A DNA stretch of 64,000 bases from Nilaparvata lugens (Eukaryota; Arthropoda; Insecta; Hemiptera; Delphacidae): contig NC_052505.1 of the NCBI RefSeq assembly GCF_014356525.2, forward strand, positions 25,441,432 through 25,505,431. The letters are read 5' to 3'. The translations under genes were made by a program, and so were the position numbers. Every line of letters starts with the position of its first letter. Position 1 is the first letter of the stretch. This document shows positions 1 through 10,800 of this stretch, one piece after another. The notes under the pieces are model-generated. The model saw only the letters and a list, made by a program, of their open reading frames with translations. It was not told where the DNA came from and did no database searches.

Positions 1-24
1 CCTCACTATAGAATTGATATTCTG
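1..24. repeat. Probable MITE terminus cut by the window edge
   Basis: The window opens with CCTCACTATAG, the reverse complement of the terminal motif CTATAGTGAGG of the MITE family at 14687-15066 and 36692-36759. The rest of the element would lie left of the window. Confidence 0.4.
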
Positions 25-213
25 AAAAATCTAATCTAATAATGATTAGTTCCTGTTTTGATTACTAGCAGCCGCTTAGACGAAAACCGATCTTGAAGTA
101 TATTGGACTATTCATCTGAAAACTTTTATAAATCCTAGTAATCCACATGAATCAATTAAGATTTATGTTTTTCACTTACAAATGATTCAATCAAATCTCT
201 TTTTAAATTGCAG

Positions 214-3200
214 TCTCAACAACAAAGAGATTAAGAGCGATAAACAAGAGATAGACATCAGTGGAGACGCGGTAATGATGTTGAAAGCAGTCAGGGTGTT
301 CAACGGCTTTTGCGGTCTCAAGTTGGTTGTGCAGTTTCTAAAGGGCTCTCGGGCCAAAACTTCCAAGGCGATGAAAGAAAACCATGAACTTTTCGGCGCG
401 GGTAAAAGTAAAAGCGAAGCATGGTGGAAAGCTATCGGTGAGTTTTCCAAGTTTCAGTTATTTTTTTATTGTTAGGAGATAGAATAAACGGTTTGCTCTT
501 AGTTATTTTTTAGTTCTTAATTGTTAGAATATATATATATTGGATTAACGGTTACTTTTATAGTATATTTTTTCATAAATTGAATACTGTTACTCGTATC
601 AGAGAGTTTGTCATCACCTTTAAAATTTTAGTTTTGCTTGAACAAACCTAGAAAATACACTTACTTATTGATTTAAATTCAATTAGAATAAAAAAACAAT
701 AATTATCATTCTAAATATCTATATCAACTATCTGTAAAATACGGCTGGAGGTAAAGAACTACTGGCATAAGTGAAACACTTGTTCGCCAGTAGGACTTAT
801 TAACTGTTTCTAAATCTTAAGTTAATAATTTAAAATGGAATATTTTTATTCAAACAATGGAAAGTATATTTTAAATAAATGCTATAAATTGTAAATTAAT
901 CCTGACAATTCTGATTTATTCAGTTATTTGTTTATCTATTCATTCATTTATTTACTTTTTATTGATGTAATCACAAATCATATAGCTGGGAGAGAGCAAT
1001 AGGCTCATCTCAAAAATGGTGCTCTGATTTTAATTGTTATTGTTATTCACAACGATGTAAGTAAAGAAACATATAAAATTGAGTTTTTATTTATAATTAT
1101 TGTCATTCTTTTCATAATTCATGCGCACAGTGACTTTCCGAACACTCTGTGGTAGGTATAGGTTATTGTATTGTTGAAAGTGTTAATTAGAAACGCAGAA
1201 CTTATTTGCTGCTTCAACAGAAGAGCGTAATAGTAATCATAATCACAATCACAATATTGTGTATTGAAAGTATCCTGTTCATTAAGTTGAAATAATTATG
1301 TATTTGTAGATGATAATTGAGTAGGATACCTTGAAAAACCTAATCACAAGAAACCTAGAGATCAACTGTATATTGTATAGTAGACTTTCTAGGTATTTGA
1401 GATACGTGTACTTGTACAACTGTGTAAACTCTTTGAAATAAGTATTCTTCATCTAGGTCGTCTATTAATCAGAGAAGAATTGCTGACTCAACAAAGCTTG
1501 AATACCTTTGGTGGAAAAAATCAATTTCACAGATTCGCGACTTCTCTAAGAATCACACAGAGTGGAGAATCGTATATAAGGTATGTTCCTTTTCATTATT
1601 CAAATCAATCGAATAATTCTCTCTAGCAAAGAGTATACTGAAATTGCTGTAGCGTAAATTACTTATTGTTAATACGTTATTGCTTGAGAAAAACAGTTAA
1701 CCGTCAATAATGTATGGAAACATTAAATGGTTAAATCATTAAACATTATATGGTCATAAATGCACCAATAGAATGTCCAGTACCATTAAATATACGATGT
1801 GTGGCTAGAAAAAATCAAACTGATGCTAAAAAAAAATATTTTCCATTATTTACAATTTGATGTTATCTCCTTCAATGTACTCTCCTCCTCGGTCTATACA
1901 CGGCTTCATACGAATTTTCCACTGTTCATAGCAATGTTGCAAATAATTTTCGGTAAGTCCATACATTACCTTCCGTCGCTTTTTCTTTTAATGCTCCAAC
2001 ACTCTCAAATCTAGTTCCTTTGAAGGCTGACTTGACTTTAGGGAAAATAAAAAATCACAGGGGGCCAAATCAGGTGAGTAGGGTGTATGGTCTAAGATGG
2101 GAATGTTGTGATTGGCTAAAGACGTCTTCACTGATAACGCATTGTGAGCTGGGACACTGTCTTGGTGCAGGATTCATTTCGGAACCATTTTTGCACACAC
2201 TTTGTTCATGTTGAAACTTCCTTGAAGAATCTGTCTAACATTTTCCTTGTCAATTCCTGTCAACTCAGACATTGCTCTGATTGTTGAACGGCAATCTTCT
2301 CGAACAATTTCACAGATTTTTCCAATGTTTGCATCAGTTTTTGCTGCCAATGGTCTGCCAGTGCGAGCGTCATCACTTGTGTCTTCGCGGCCATCTTTAA
2401 ATCGTTTAAACCACTCAAAAACTTGTGTTCACGATAAACAATCATCGCCGTACACTTGTTGCAACATTACAAACGTTTCACTTGCAGATTTTCCAAGTTT
2501 AAAAAGAAATCTGATGTTAACACGCTGTTCTTTCTGTACACTCAACATTTTTCCGACGCACAGACAAAGCGACAACTACTTAGAACAGACGCCACGGGCA
2601 GACTGAGTGCAGGAGGCAGATAAAACTCGAGTAGTAAGTTGAGCAAGAGTCACTTGACAGGCCAGGCGACTTTCAGCCTTATTGCATTCGTTTTATTCCT
2701 TCACCTTTGCTAGTTCGGCTTTTTCTAGCCACACCTCGTATGCTTTCTTGGATTTTATGGAAAGATCCTATAAGTTTGATTCATCTGGTCGTTTCTTGAA
2801 AATACCTACAATATTGATGTAATTTTGGGTTGATCCATCACATTTGATTTGAAAATTTTCCACAGAAACCCAGAGACAAGGAATAGAGTGAGGCTGACGC
2901 CATCAAATGATATGCTGAAGATGCTAAAATCCACCACAGAAGAGCAGCGGAAACCAATTCCAGCCAAAGAGATTCCGGCGAAATTGTGAGTTACAAATAA
3001 TGCAGGTTTCATTCAAAGAAAATATAACATTCTCAATAGTGGATCATGAAGTTAGTTGGAAGTTGAAAGTATACGTCGAACGACTAGTTGAATTAGCTCT
3101 ATGAAGCTAGTTGGAAGTTGAAAGTGTACGTCGAACGACTAGTTGAATTAGCTCTATGAAGTTAGTTGGAAGTTGAAAGTGTACGTCGAACGACTAGTTG

Positions 3201-6200
3201 AATTAGCTCTATGAAGTTAGTTGGAAGTTGAAAGTGTATGCATATGCAATAATACGAACGCCTCCAACAAGCTATCACATTTTGTACAGTTAGTTGGTTT
3301 CAGACTGAGGCTGTGGTTTTTTACCAATCACTGAATCAATTTGACTGTACAATTTCACTATGCAATTTTACTGTAAAATTTATAAATTACAATTACAATA
3401 ATTTCAAATTACAATATTCTACTGTATGATTTCTGCAAGTTTACTGCTATTCACTGTATAGTTGATGCAATTCTTATCACTGCAAAAATTACACAATAAT
3501 TAGGTACTGCAAATTTACCGTACAATTACCGCATTAAATGTACAATGTTCAAATGAAATCATCAAATTTCAGTAGATGTCATAGATTTTTAGGAAACTCA
3601 TAGTTATTTGCTAGCTCAAATGTTTTCTTTATATCTGAATTCGAACTATGCATAGTTTCATTGTTCATGGTTGGGATTACAAACGAAAATCCCTAACGTT
3701 CTTCAAATGCTTCAGATTAAATGCTCTGATTTAACACACATTGTTCAGTAGTAAAACTAAAGGTGAAATTTAAGAAACCAAAAAACATCTTGAATGTAAT
3801 TTTAGTGAAATCAGTGAACTATTTTGAAATGTGTTTCAGTGCACTCATGTTGCTGAATTAAACACTTAAGTCCGTTTTCCCAATTCTAAGTTGATGTACT
3901 GTATAACTGTAATGTAATGTTTGTCTATTATAAGTTAGTTCAAGCCTTTGAAATTCATGTGAATAGATGAAAGTTAAAAGATGATAACATGTACCGTATT
4001 TTGAAAATTGAAATTTGAAAATTTTATTTCATGTATCTATAATCTGTAGAACCCATCAAATTCGATAACATTTTGTTTGGTTTGCAGGATTGAATTCACT
4101 TTCTCACAACGAAATATGCCTAAGTTAATAACGGGAGCCATTAATCCACCTGAAGATGTGAAAGGAGATCAGAGGGGCGCATCAAGCAGCAGTACTTCAG
4201 TCTCTAATCAAGTTGGCAGTGTAGATCAGGATGATGGCTTAGCTGATGAAGAAACTGCTCTTCAAGTGAGTGTGTCTCAGAATATGTGTGACATCTTATG
4301 ATTTTTTAAGTTATCAGATTTGTTCCAAAATTTCATTAGAATTTATTGAAATTTAAAGAATAAAGCATTAACAAACATAAATTTTGAACTGAAACGTTGA
4401 GAATACCCGTTGTTTTTCATTTACTCCATTTTGCATTCATTCCACTTGAATTGACCGTTTCACATTTATCGGCTGACACTTAAATTTAAATTGTCAGCCG
4501 ACAATCAGTAAATGGCCATCAAAGTTCTGTACCAGTAAACATAATATCAGCTCACTTTTTCCAATCAAATATAACCGTAGAACCTTGTATTTTATTAAAA
4601 CACTTGTTCTTTTACATGTTTCAGTATGATGTGTACTATGGTCTGATAAAACAAAGAACTGAGCTAGCACGCCAACACGAATGCATGCCTTATATGATAG
4701 CAAACAATCAATTACTGCTCGCTTTGTCAAAGGATAGGCCTCACACTATGGACGAACTGAAAAAAGGTAACTTATGCTCTATTTTTCTGATTTAATACAT
4801 TGTTATAGTGGTGAACCATATGCCATTCAATTGGATACGTACTATTTCAAATGAGCTGTTTATTTTAAGTAATATTAGTGGTTTCTTATGTGATAATAAA
4901 ATTGTTAAAAAGGTTAGAAAAGGAGATGAATTCTTTGATAGACAAACCATCAAGATAACTACTGTCCCTCAGCAAACGCTCTGCTTAGGCTGGCCACTAA
5001 CGGTTGGACATGCATGATATACATGACGACGTCATACATTGTTGTGTCATCACAGCGAAAAGCTTTGAGAAATTTTTTTTGAGATTGTTTATTTAATTTT
5101 GTTTTTTCTTCTTCGCTGCTCTATTTGAAGTTAAATTATTCTTCTATTATTATAATTTGTAATTTCCAATGTTTTTTTTATTGTTATTGGTTGTTTATTT
5201 TATGTTATAAGCGTCTCGCCGATGAGAAAACATGCATGATAAACATGCTTGCACATTCAATTTTATCATGCATGTCCTACCGATAGAGACCAGTCTTAAA
5301 TAGGAAGGCGTGGAGTTTTACAAAGTGAGCCTTGTATAGATATTCTTTATGAGAGTGATTAAAGGTGTTAATTATGTTAGATTTCATTTAAATATTGATG
5401 AAATACGGTTATAGGTTTTTTGTCGCAACAGAGCACATGCATATCCATGCAAAACTGATTAACACCCATCAACCTAACATTATACAACGTATCAACTTAA
5501 AATTCAATTTTAATTATGTGACCATGTCACAACCAGACGCATCCCCACATTTTTTAGCCAATATGCGCAGTTTTGTTCAATTGTGTCGTGTCCATCACTC
5601 TAACTCAACTCAAAAAATTCAACTTAACACAATATTCAACTACTCACTTGATACAGCAAATCACTACTTGAAACCCAACAGCACAATTCAAATTCAACTA
5701 TACATCTCTGAACAAGGTTCAGTCTAACTTGACACAACACACTCAACTTGTTTCAATTCAACACAAACATTCGGTTTTACTCTGTCTTATAACTCATCCA
5801 GAACAACTAAAAAAAAAAAAAAAAAATGCCGGTACACCTCATTCGATCACGCTTAAGGATGAATGACCCTCATTCATTTGGAACCTAAACCAACAATGCA
5901 AACAAAACGCTGTAATCCTATCCTGATTCTGATCAAGCGGGGCCACTCTTTAAAGTTCATTTCCTTAAATATAATGATTGAGCACAAAGAAAACGAAGTT
6001 CAAACAACAACGAGTGGGATTGTCTAATGATTAATGCTTTCGGTTTCCAGTGGAAGGTCTTGGAGAGGTGAAAGCTGAGAAATTCGGAAGACACATTCTA
6101 CAAACTATAAAACAAGCTGAAGAAGATTTCAAAAATAAGCCGAAGAAAAAATTGATAGAAGAAGATGAAGAGGATACAGAAGCTGAAGATGATTCACTAA

Positions 6201-7358
6201 TGTTGAAGTAAGTCTGTAATAAATTTATCATATTCTAAACACTCGTATCAGTTGTTGTGTTGTAATATTGGTTAATAATAAAATAAAAACAAAAAACGTA
6301 TCTACTTCTCTGTAAGTAGAGAAGACATTACATTGTGTTTTTATTCATTAGTTTTTCCTACTAAAATATAATTAGAAAATACAACATAATATAATGTTTT
6401 CATCTCATTAATTTGAATTTAATCCAATGAATTATCTTTATCTCAAAAATACATGGATAAACTTCCAGTAATGAGCTCTCGTCACTATTTTATGGTTTCA
6501 GTTAGGCCTATATGTTACATCTCATATTTAAATCAAATAAATTACATCATTCTAATAGAATTGAAATTAGCATCTATTCTTCAATCTTCGATTATTATCT
6601 AATTAATCGAATGAAACAAACTCAATATTTTTTCAATAAATATAACAATGTTGTCTGGAATGTAGATTTTTCCACGATAGAAAATGTAAACATGATATTC
6701 CATGTAAATAAAACTAGTCTATCAGAAGAGGTTAAAATAATGTGTTTATTTCTATATTCAAGTTTATATTTTCCAATATGAGCGAGCACTTCCTGTTTCT
6801 GATCAAGATTCTCTTCTTTTCAGTGACATAGTTGAGGAGATTTCTCGAGAAAGTGTCAGTAAAGAGAATACGTGTAAGACTGCAGGTGAAAGTGATGTAT
6901 GGGGTGATGAAGATGACAGTTTTCTAGTCGACGTGACAATTGAGGAAGACATTTCTAAAAACATCGAACCAATAAGTGAATGTTCTGCAAGTTTTTCGAG
7001 TGATAACAATAGTTCAAAAACGATGTCCTCTAAAATAGATCCTAGTATCTCCTGTAGAACAGATGCTAATAATGATGTAAAACACAACTTGAATAAGTTA
7101 TCCGGAAATAATAATTCTCCTAATGACAAAGTTCCTCCATTGTCTCCTATATTGGTGGATTTTCCTGATAGAAAGTCAAAAAACCTTTCAGTTGTCAAAA
7201 AGCGTACCATCAAATTCATTGACAGTGATGACGATGATAATGATGAAACCAGTAACTCCCAGTCGCTAACTCAGAAAAAATTGCCTGCTTGGATGTTGTC
7301 ACAAAATTCCACATCGACTACCAGTAAGAAGTCGAAAAAATGTTCTTTGTTCAAGTGA
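214..7358 (+). CDS. WRN: WRN-like RecQ helicase, C-terminal exons (5' part outside window)
   Basis: Seven exons join in frame: 214-437, 1457-1580, 2866-2985, 4088-4265, 4625-4766, 6051-6207 and 6824-7358 (stop TGA), giving 492 codons plus stop. The first two exons encode the RQC winged-helix region, with the WRN-like stretch FGAGKSKSEAWWKAIG. Exons 5-6 encode an HRDC domain (YYGLIKQRTELA, then KKVEGLGEVKAEKFG), which binds DNA in RecQ enzymes. The long last exon is acidic and Ser/Asn-rich and ends in a basic tail (SKKSKKCSLFK), probably carrying nuclear-localisation signals. Known of the family: 3'-5' DNA helicase, with an exonuclease in WRN, acting in replication-fork and double-strand-break repair in the nucleus. 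The helicase core is not in the window, so WRN rather than BLM or RECQL rests on RQC/HRDC resemblance. A mariner relic and a MITE sit in its introns. Confidence 0.88.
438..1456. other. WRN intron, no recognisable element
   Basis: AT-rich intron between the two RQC exons. I see no coding segment or clear repeat boundary. Confidence 0.6.
1795..2738 (-). mobile_element. Internally deleted mariner element with TIRs and TA target duplication
   Basis: The ends are inverted repeats (CGATGTGTGGCTAGAAAAA at the left, the complement of CGAGGTGTGGCTAGAAAAA at the right), each flanked by TA, the mariner target-site duplication. Read on the minus strand, the right part encodes a mariner transposase N-terminus (MLSVQKEQRVNIRFLFKLGK, then VFEWFKRFKDGREDT). 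The left part encodes the C-terminal catalytic signature (YSPDLAPCDF, frameshifted). An in-frame stop precedes TQVFEW, and the middle of the transposase, including the first catalytic Asp, is missing. At 944 bp it is shorter than the roughly 1.3 kb of intact mariners, so it is non-autonomous. It lies in a WRN intron. Confidence 0.9.
3048..3238 (+). repeat. 55-bp tandem repeat, about 3.5 copies
   Basis: The unit begins GAAGTTAGTTGGAAGTTGAA and recurs at 3048, 3103, 3158 and 3213 with only one or two substitutions per copy. It lies in the WRN intron 2986-4087; the rest of that intron shows nothing recognisable. Confidence 0.9.
4988..5295. mobile_element. PIF/Harbinger-type MITE, copy 1
   Basis: The terminal inverted repeats start GGCTGGCCACTAACGGTTGG, contain ACATGCATGAT, and are matched at the right end by ATCATGCATGTCCTACCG then GACCAGTC. 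TTA flanks both ends (4985-4987 and 5296-5298), the TWA target duplication typical of PIF/Harbinger. There is no coding capacity. A shorter relative lies at 21788-21974. Confidence 0.75.
5299..6050. other. WRN intron remainder with an 18-base A run
   Basis: Low-complexity intron with CAACTTAA-like motifs and a poly(A) run near 5809-5826. The A run could be a retroposon tail, but no head or target duplication could be defined. Confidence 0.4.
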
Positions 7359-7501
7359 AGTATTCGTAAAAAATGAAATTATAGCATCTAAATGTTATTG
7401 TTTTTATATGTCATGAAATAATCTTGTTGATGAAATGGAGGGGTGACTGCTCCGTTGTACATTTTTCTTGTAACAAGAAGTGTGAAATAATATTGTTTTA
7501 C

Positions 7502-7507
7502 TTTATT
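7502..7507 (-). terminator. Cathepsin B poly(A) signal (distal terminal exon)
   Basis: TTTATT on the plus strand is AATAAA on the minus strand, about 55 bases past the stop codon at 7563. The homologous stretch below the proximal exon copy does not exist, because the tandem duplication breaks at about 7513/10880, so only this distal exon has the signal at this position. Confidence 0.7.
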
Positions 7508-7539
7508 GAAAAGTGTTTTTTGTATTCTCTATATTTGCT

Positions 7540-7545
7540 AATAAA
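7540..7545 (+). terminator. WRN poly(A) signal
   Basis: AATAAA lies 181 bases after the WRN stop codon and only 18 bases before the stop codon of the convergent cathepsin B exon copy. Cleavage downstream would place the WRN 3' end inside the antisense cathepsin coding exon. Confidence 0.7.
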
Positions 7546-7562
7546 AAAGATTCTTTGCTAAA

Positions 7563-7816
7563 TCAATGATAATCCTTCCTGTGTGATTTTTGAGGTCGAA
7601 CATAGTTTTTCTCAACTTTGGGTATACCAGCCATCACTCCGGACTCAATCTCACATTCGTTTGAGCCGCGCAGCATCCTGAAGTAGCCATTTTCACCCCA
7701 ATCATCGTTCCAGGAGTTGGCGATCAGCCAATAGGGAACGCCGTTCTCAGAGCCCCATCCGATTATTTTCACCGCATGTCCTCCGTGCATCTCTCCACTT
7801 ACGTGCTGGTAGATTC
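7563..7816 (-). CDS. Cathepsin B gene 1, distal copy of last exon
   Basis: Encodes [20 protein letters not shown] (including the codon split with the preceding exon) through the active-site Asn to the stop. Its protein sequence is the same as that of the copy at 10928-11181. The acceptor is TTACAG. Reaching this exon requires skipping the proximal copy. Confidence 0.8.
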
Positions 7817-10800
7817 CTGTAAAATAATATATTCAGTTTTTTATGTATTTTTAGTGTTTTTTACAACAAGCACTTATTTTAAAATTAATATTGGGAGATA
7901 AAAACAGCCTAAACGTCTACTATTTCTTTTTTTATATTTCAAGAAAATACTTTTCCCAATAATGCACTTCTTCTCAATAATACACTACTTCTTTTCAGTA
8001 ATAAACTGAAGTAGTTATTTGTGCAACTAGTGCGCAAAGTGACAGTTTGCTGCACCGAAAGAAACGTTTACGCACGAGCCGTAGGCGATGGCGGAATGGT
8101 TTCTTGAGTGCAGCAGAGGAACTTTGCTCACGTATTTCACATTAAATTTTTCCCACAGTTACCATTGAATATGAGAAGTGGTTGATTATGGGTAAAATGA
8201 TGGCTGAAATCCATCAAATGTTTGTCTGTATAATTTTGTTATTAATAACAACTTTAATTTATTTTAAACTTTATAATCCAATTGAAAATTAATAATTGAT
8301 AATTTTTTCAAATCAAAATTGAATTAATCCAATTAATTTGAAATTTGAATAATTTTGAGTAAATCTTAATTTATAAATAATTTTCAATCAATCAATTTAT
8401 GAATGAAAAAATATTTGAAATAATGAATAATTAATAATATTCAAAATGTATAATTTAATGAGTTCTCATTTTTATTTATTTGAAAATCAGAAAAAATATA
8501 GATAGAACAAATTCTCATTCAAAATACACGCCAACAATGTCAACAGCTGATTGGGACGGCTGCAAGATAATACGCAAAGTATTAAGAGTACGCAAAGTAA
8601 TACTTTGCGCACTAGAGCGGAAAAGTGATTCTTTGCGTTCTGTAATCAGTGCAGGAATGGTCACTTTTCAAGGTAACTGTAGGAAATAGTTATTTGTGCA
8701 ACTAGTGCGCAAAGTGACAGTTTGCTGCACCGAAAGAAACGTTTACGCCCGAGCCGTAGGCGAGGGCGGAATGGTTTCTTGAGTGCAGCAGAGGAACTTT
8801 GCGCACGTATTTCACATTAAGTTTTTCCTACAGTTACCATTGAATATGAAAAGTGGGTAATTATGGGTAAAATTGCCTGAAATGCATCAAATGTATATCT
8901 GTGTAATTTCATTAGAATGTAGTATGTGTGTTTGAATGGCTGTGTGCTGAATGTGGTGGCTGTCATCCAGTGTTGTCCACCCCATTAAGATTCTTATAAC
9001 GTGCACCAGTCACAGTTACCAACTTAATTTTGATTTTGTTGCACTAATCCTCCATATAACCCACCAACTACTTTGTGTTGCCATGTTGCAAATCTGGAGT
9101 GCAGAAAAATTTTTTTCCTACAGATACCCTGAAAAGTGACCATTTGTGCACTGATTGCAGGCTGCAAAGAATCACTTTTCCGCACTAGTGCGCAAAGTGA
9201 GTACTTTGCGTACTCCAGATTTGCAGCATGACAACGCAAAATAGTTAGTAGGTTATATGGAGCACCAGTGCAGGAAAATCGAAATTAAGTTGGTAACAGT
9301 GAGTGCTGTGGCTGCTATAGTGAGCAGAGGTGCAACGAAGCACAACGCGCTAATTATTAAGTAGATATTATAACCAAGGACAACGACAGCACAGTGCCAC
9401 CACAGCACACACCACACAGCTGCCCCCCGCCATTCAAACACTACTACATTATTCAGGCAATTTTACCCATAATTACCCACTTTTCATATTCAATGGTAAC
9501 TGTAGGAAAAATTTAATGTGAAATACGTGCGCAAAGTTCGTTTGCTGCACTCAAGAAACCATTCCGCCCTCGCCTACGGCTCGGGCGTAAACGTTTCTTT
9601 CGATGCAGCAAACTGTCACTTTGCGCACTAGTTGCACAAATAACTATTCCCACACTAGAGCGGAAAAGTGATTCTTTGCGTTCTGTAATCAGTGCAGGAA
9701 TCGTCACTTTTCAAGGTAACTGTAGGAAAAGATAATACTCTGGTTATAAAATTCTCTTTATTGAAATAAGTTCATACCAGATACCTTCGCTGTCAAAATA
9801 TTTCAGGAAGTGGGGAATGGTTGACCCAGTTTCTAATAATTATTTATTTTTTCCTCAATAATGATATTATACAGGGTGATTCATAATTATGGTAAAATAT
9901 TTTAATACGTGATAGTAGAGGTAAAAATAAGAAAAAAGTTCATGAAAACATATATCCATAAACGCTTCATTAGAGAGCTATACAGGGTGAAAGATTTCGC
10001 CCGGAATTCAGTTCCTCTGGTGAAATACACCGATGCTGAATTGTTTGGAACTAGTTTTTTAAAAACTTATGCTGGATTCATATGGAAAAATATCTGAAAA
10101 ATGGAATAAAACTAGTCTGGAAGCTGTAGTGTGAGTAGTTTTTGAGAAAAAAGTTGAAATATGCAAAAAATCTAAGTAGAAAAACACAGACTTCTACGTT
10201 TGATGCCCAATAACTTTCTTTAATGACCAGTAAACAAATAATTTTTCGCAATAAAAATTGTAGAGAATTTAATTCTGAAAAGACTTATGTAAGCTGTGTA
10301 AACTAAATTCAAATAAAAGTTGAATAAAATGTATTCTTATGTAGTACATTACACCACAAAAATTTGCTGTTTTATGAGGAGAGAACTAATAACTCATAAG
10401 TTGCAGCTGATTGCAAATAGAATATTCGGTTTTTTCTGAAAAGTTTTTTTTATATGAAAGAAGCATATCTAAATGACATTAAACTTATACCAAAAGACTA
10501 GTAGATTATGCCATTAAGCCTGGGAGGAAGCTCGAACAGAAGTAGATGATCTCCTATGATTCCTGCCCTAATGTTTACTGAAAACTGATGTTGTGGAAGA
10601 TTAGGATTGATGGAATGAGGATTCTCAGCTGCCCAAATATGTTGGTTGTTGACGTTAACGATAGCTGTTCTTGGAGAGTGTGCCTCGTCGGTAAATAAAA
10701 CGGTTGTTAAAAAGTTTGGGTAAACAAGTTTTACTAAAAAACATCGGCAAATACCAGCACAGGGAATACAGTCTCGTGGCAATAGAGTATGAACTTTCTG

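Noticed and set aside
5395..5727. 110-codon ORF
   Set aside because: Low-complexity sequence inside a WRN intron with no recognisable domain or splice logic.
6803..7219. 138-codon minus-strand ORF
   Set aside because: Antisense of the last WRN exon, which is supported by frame, splice site and stop.
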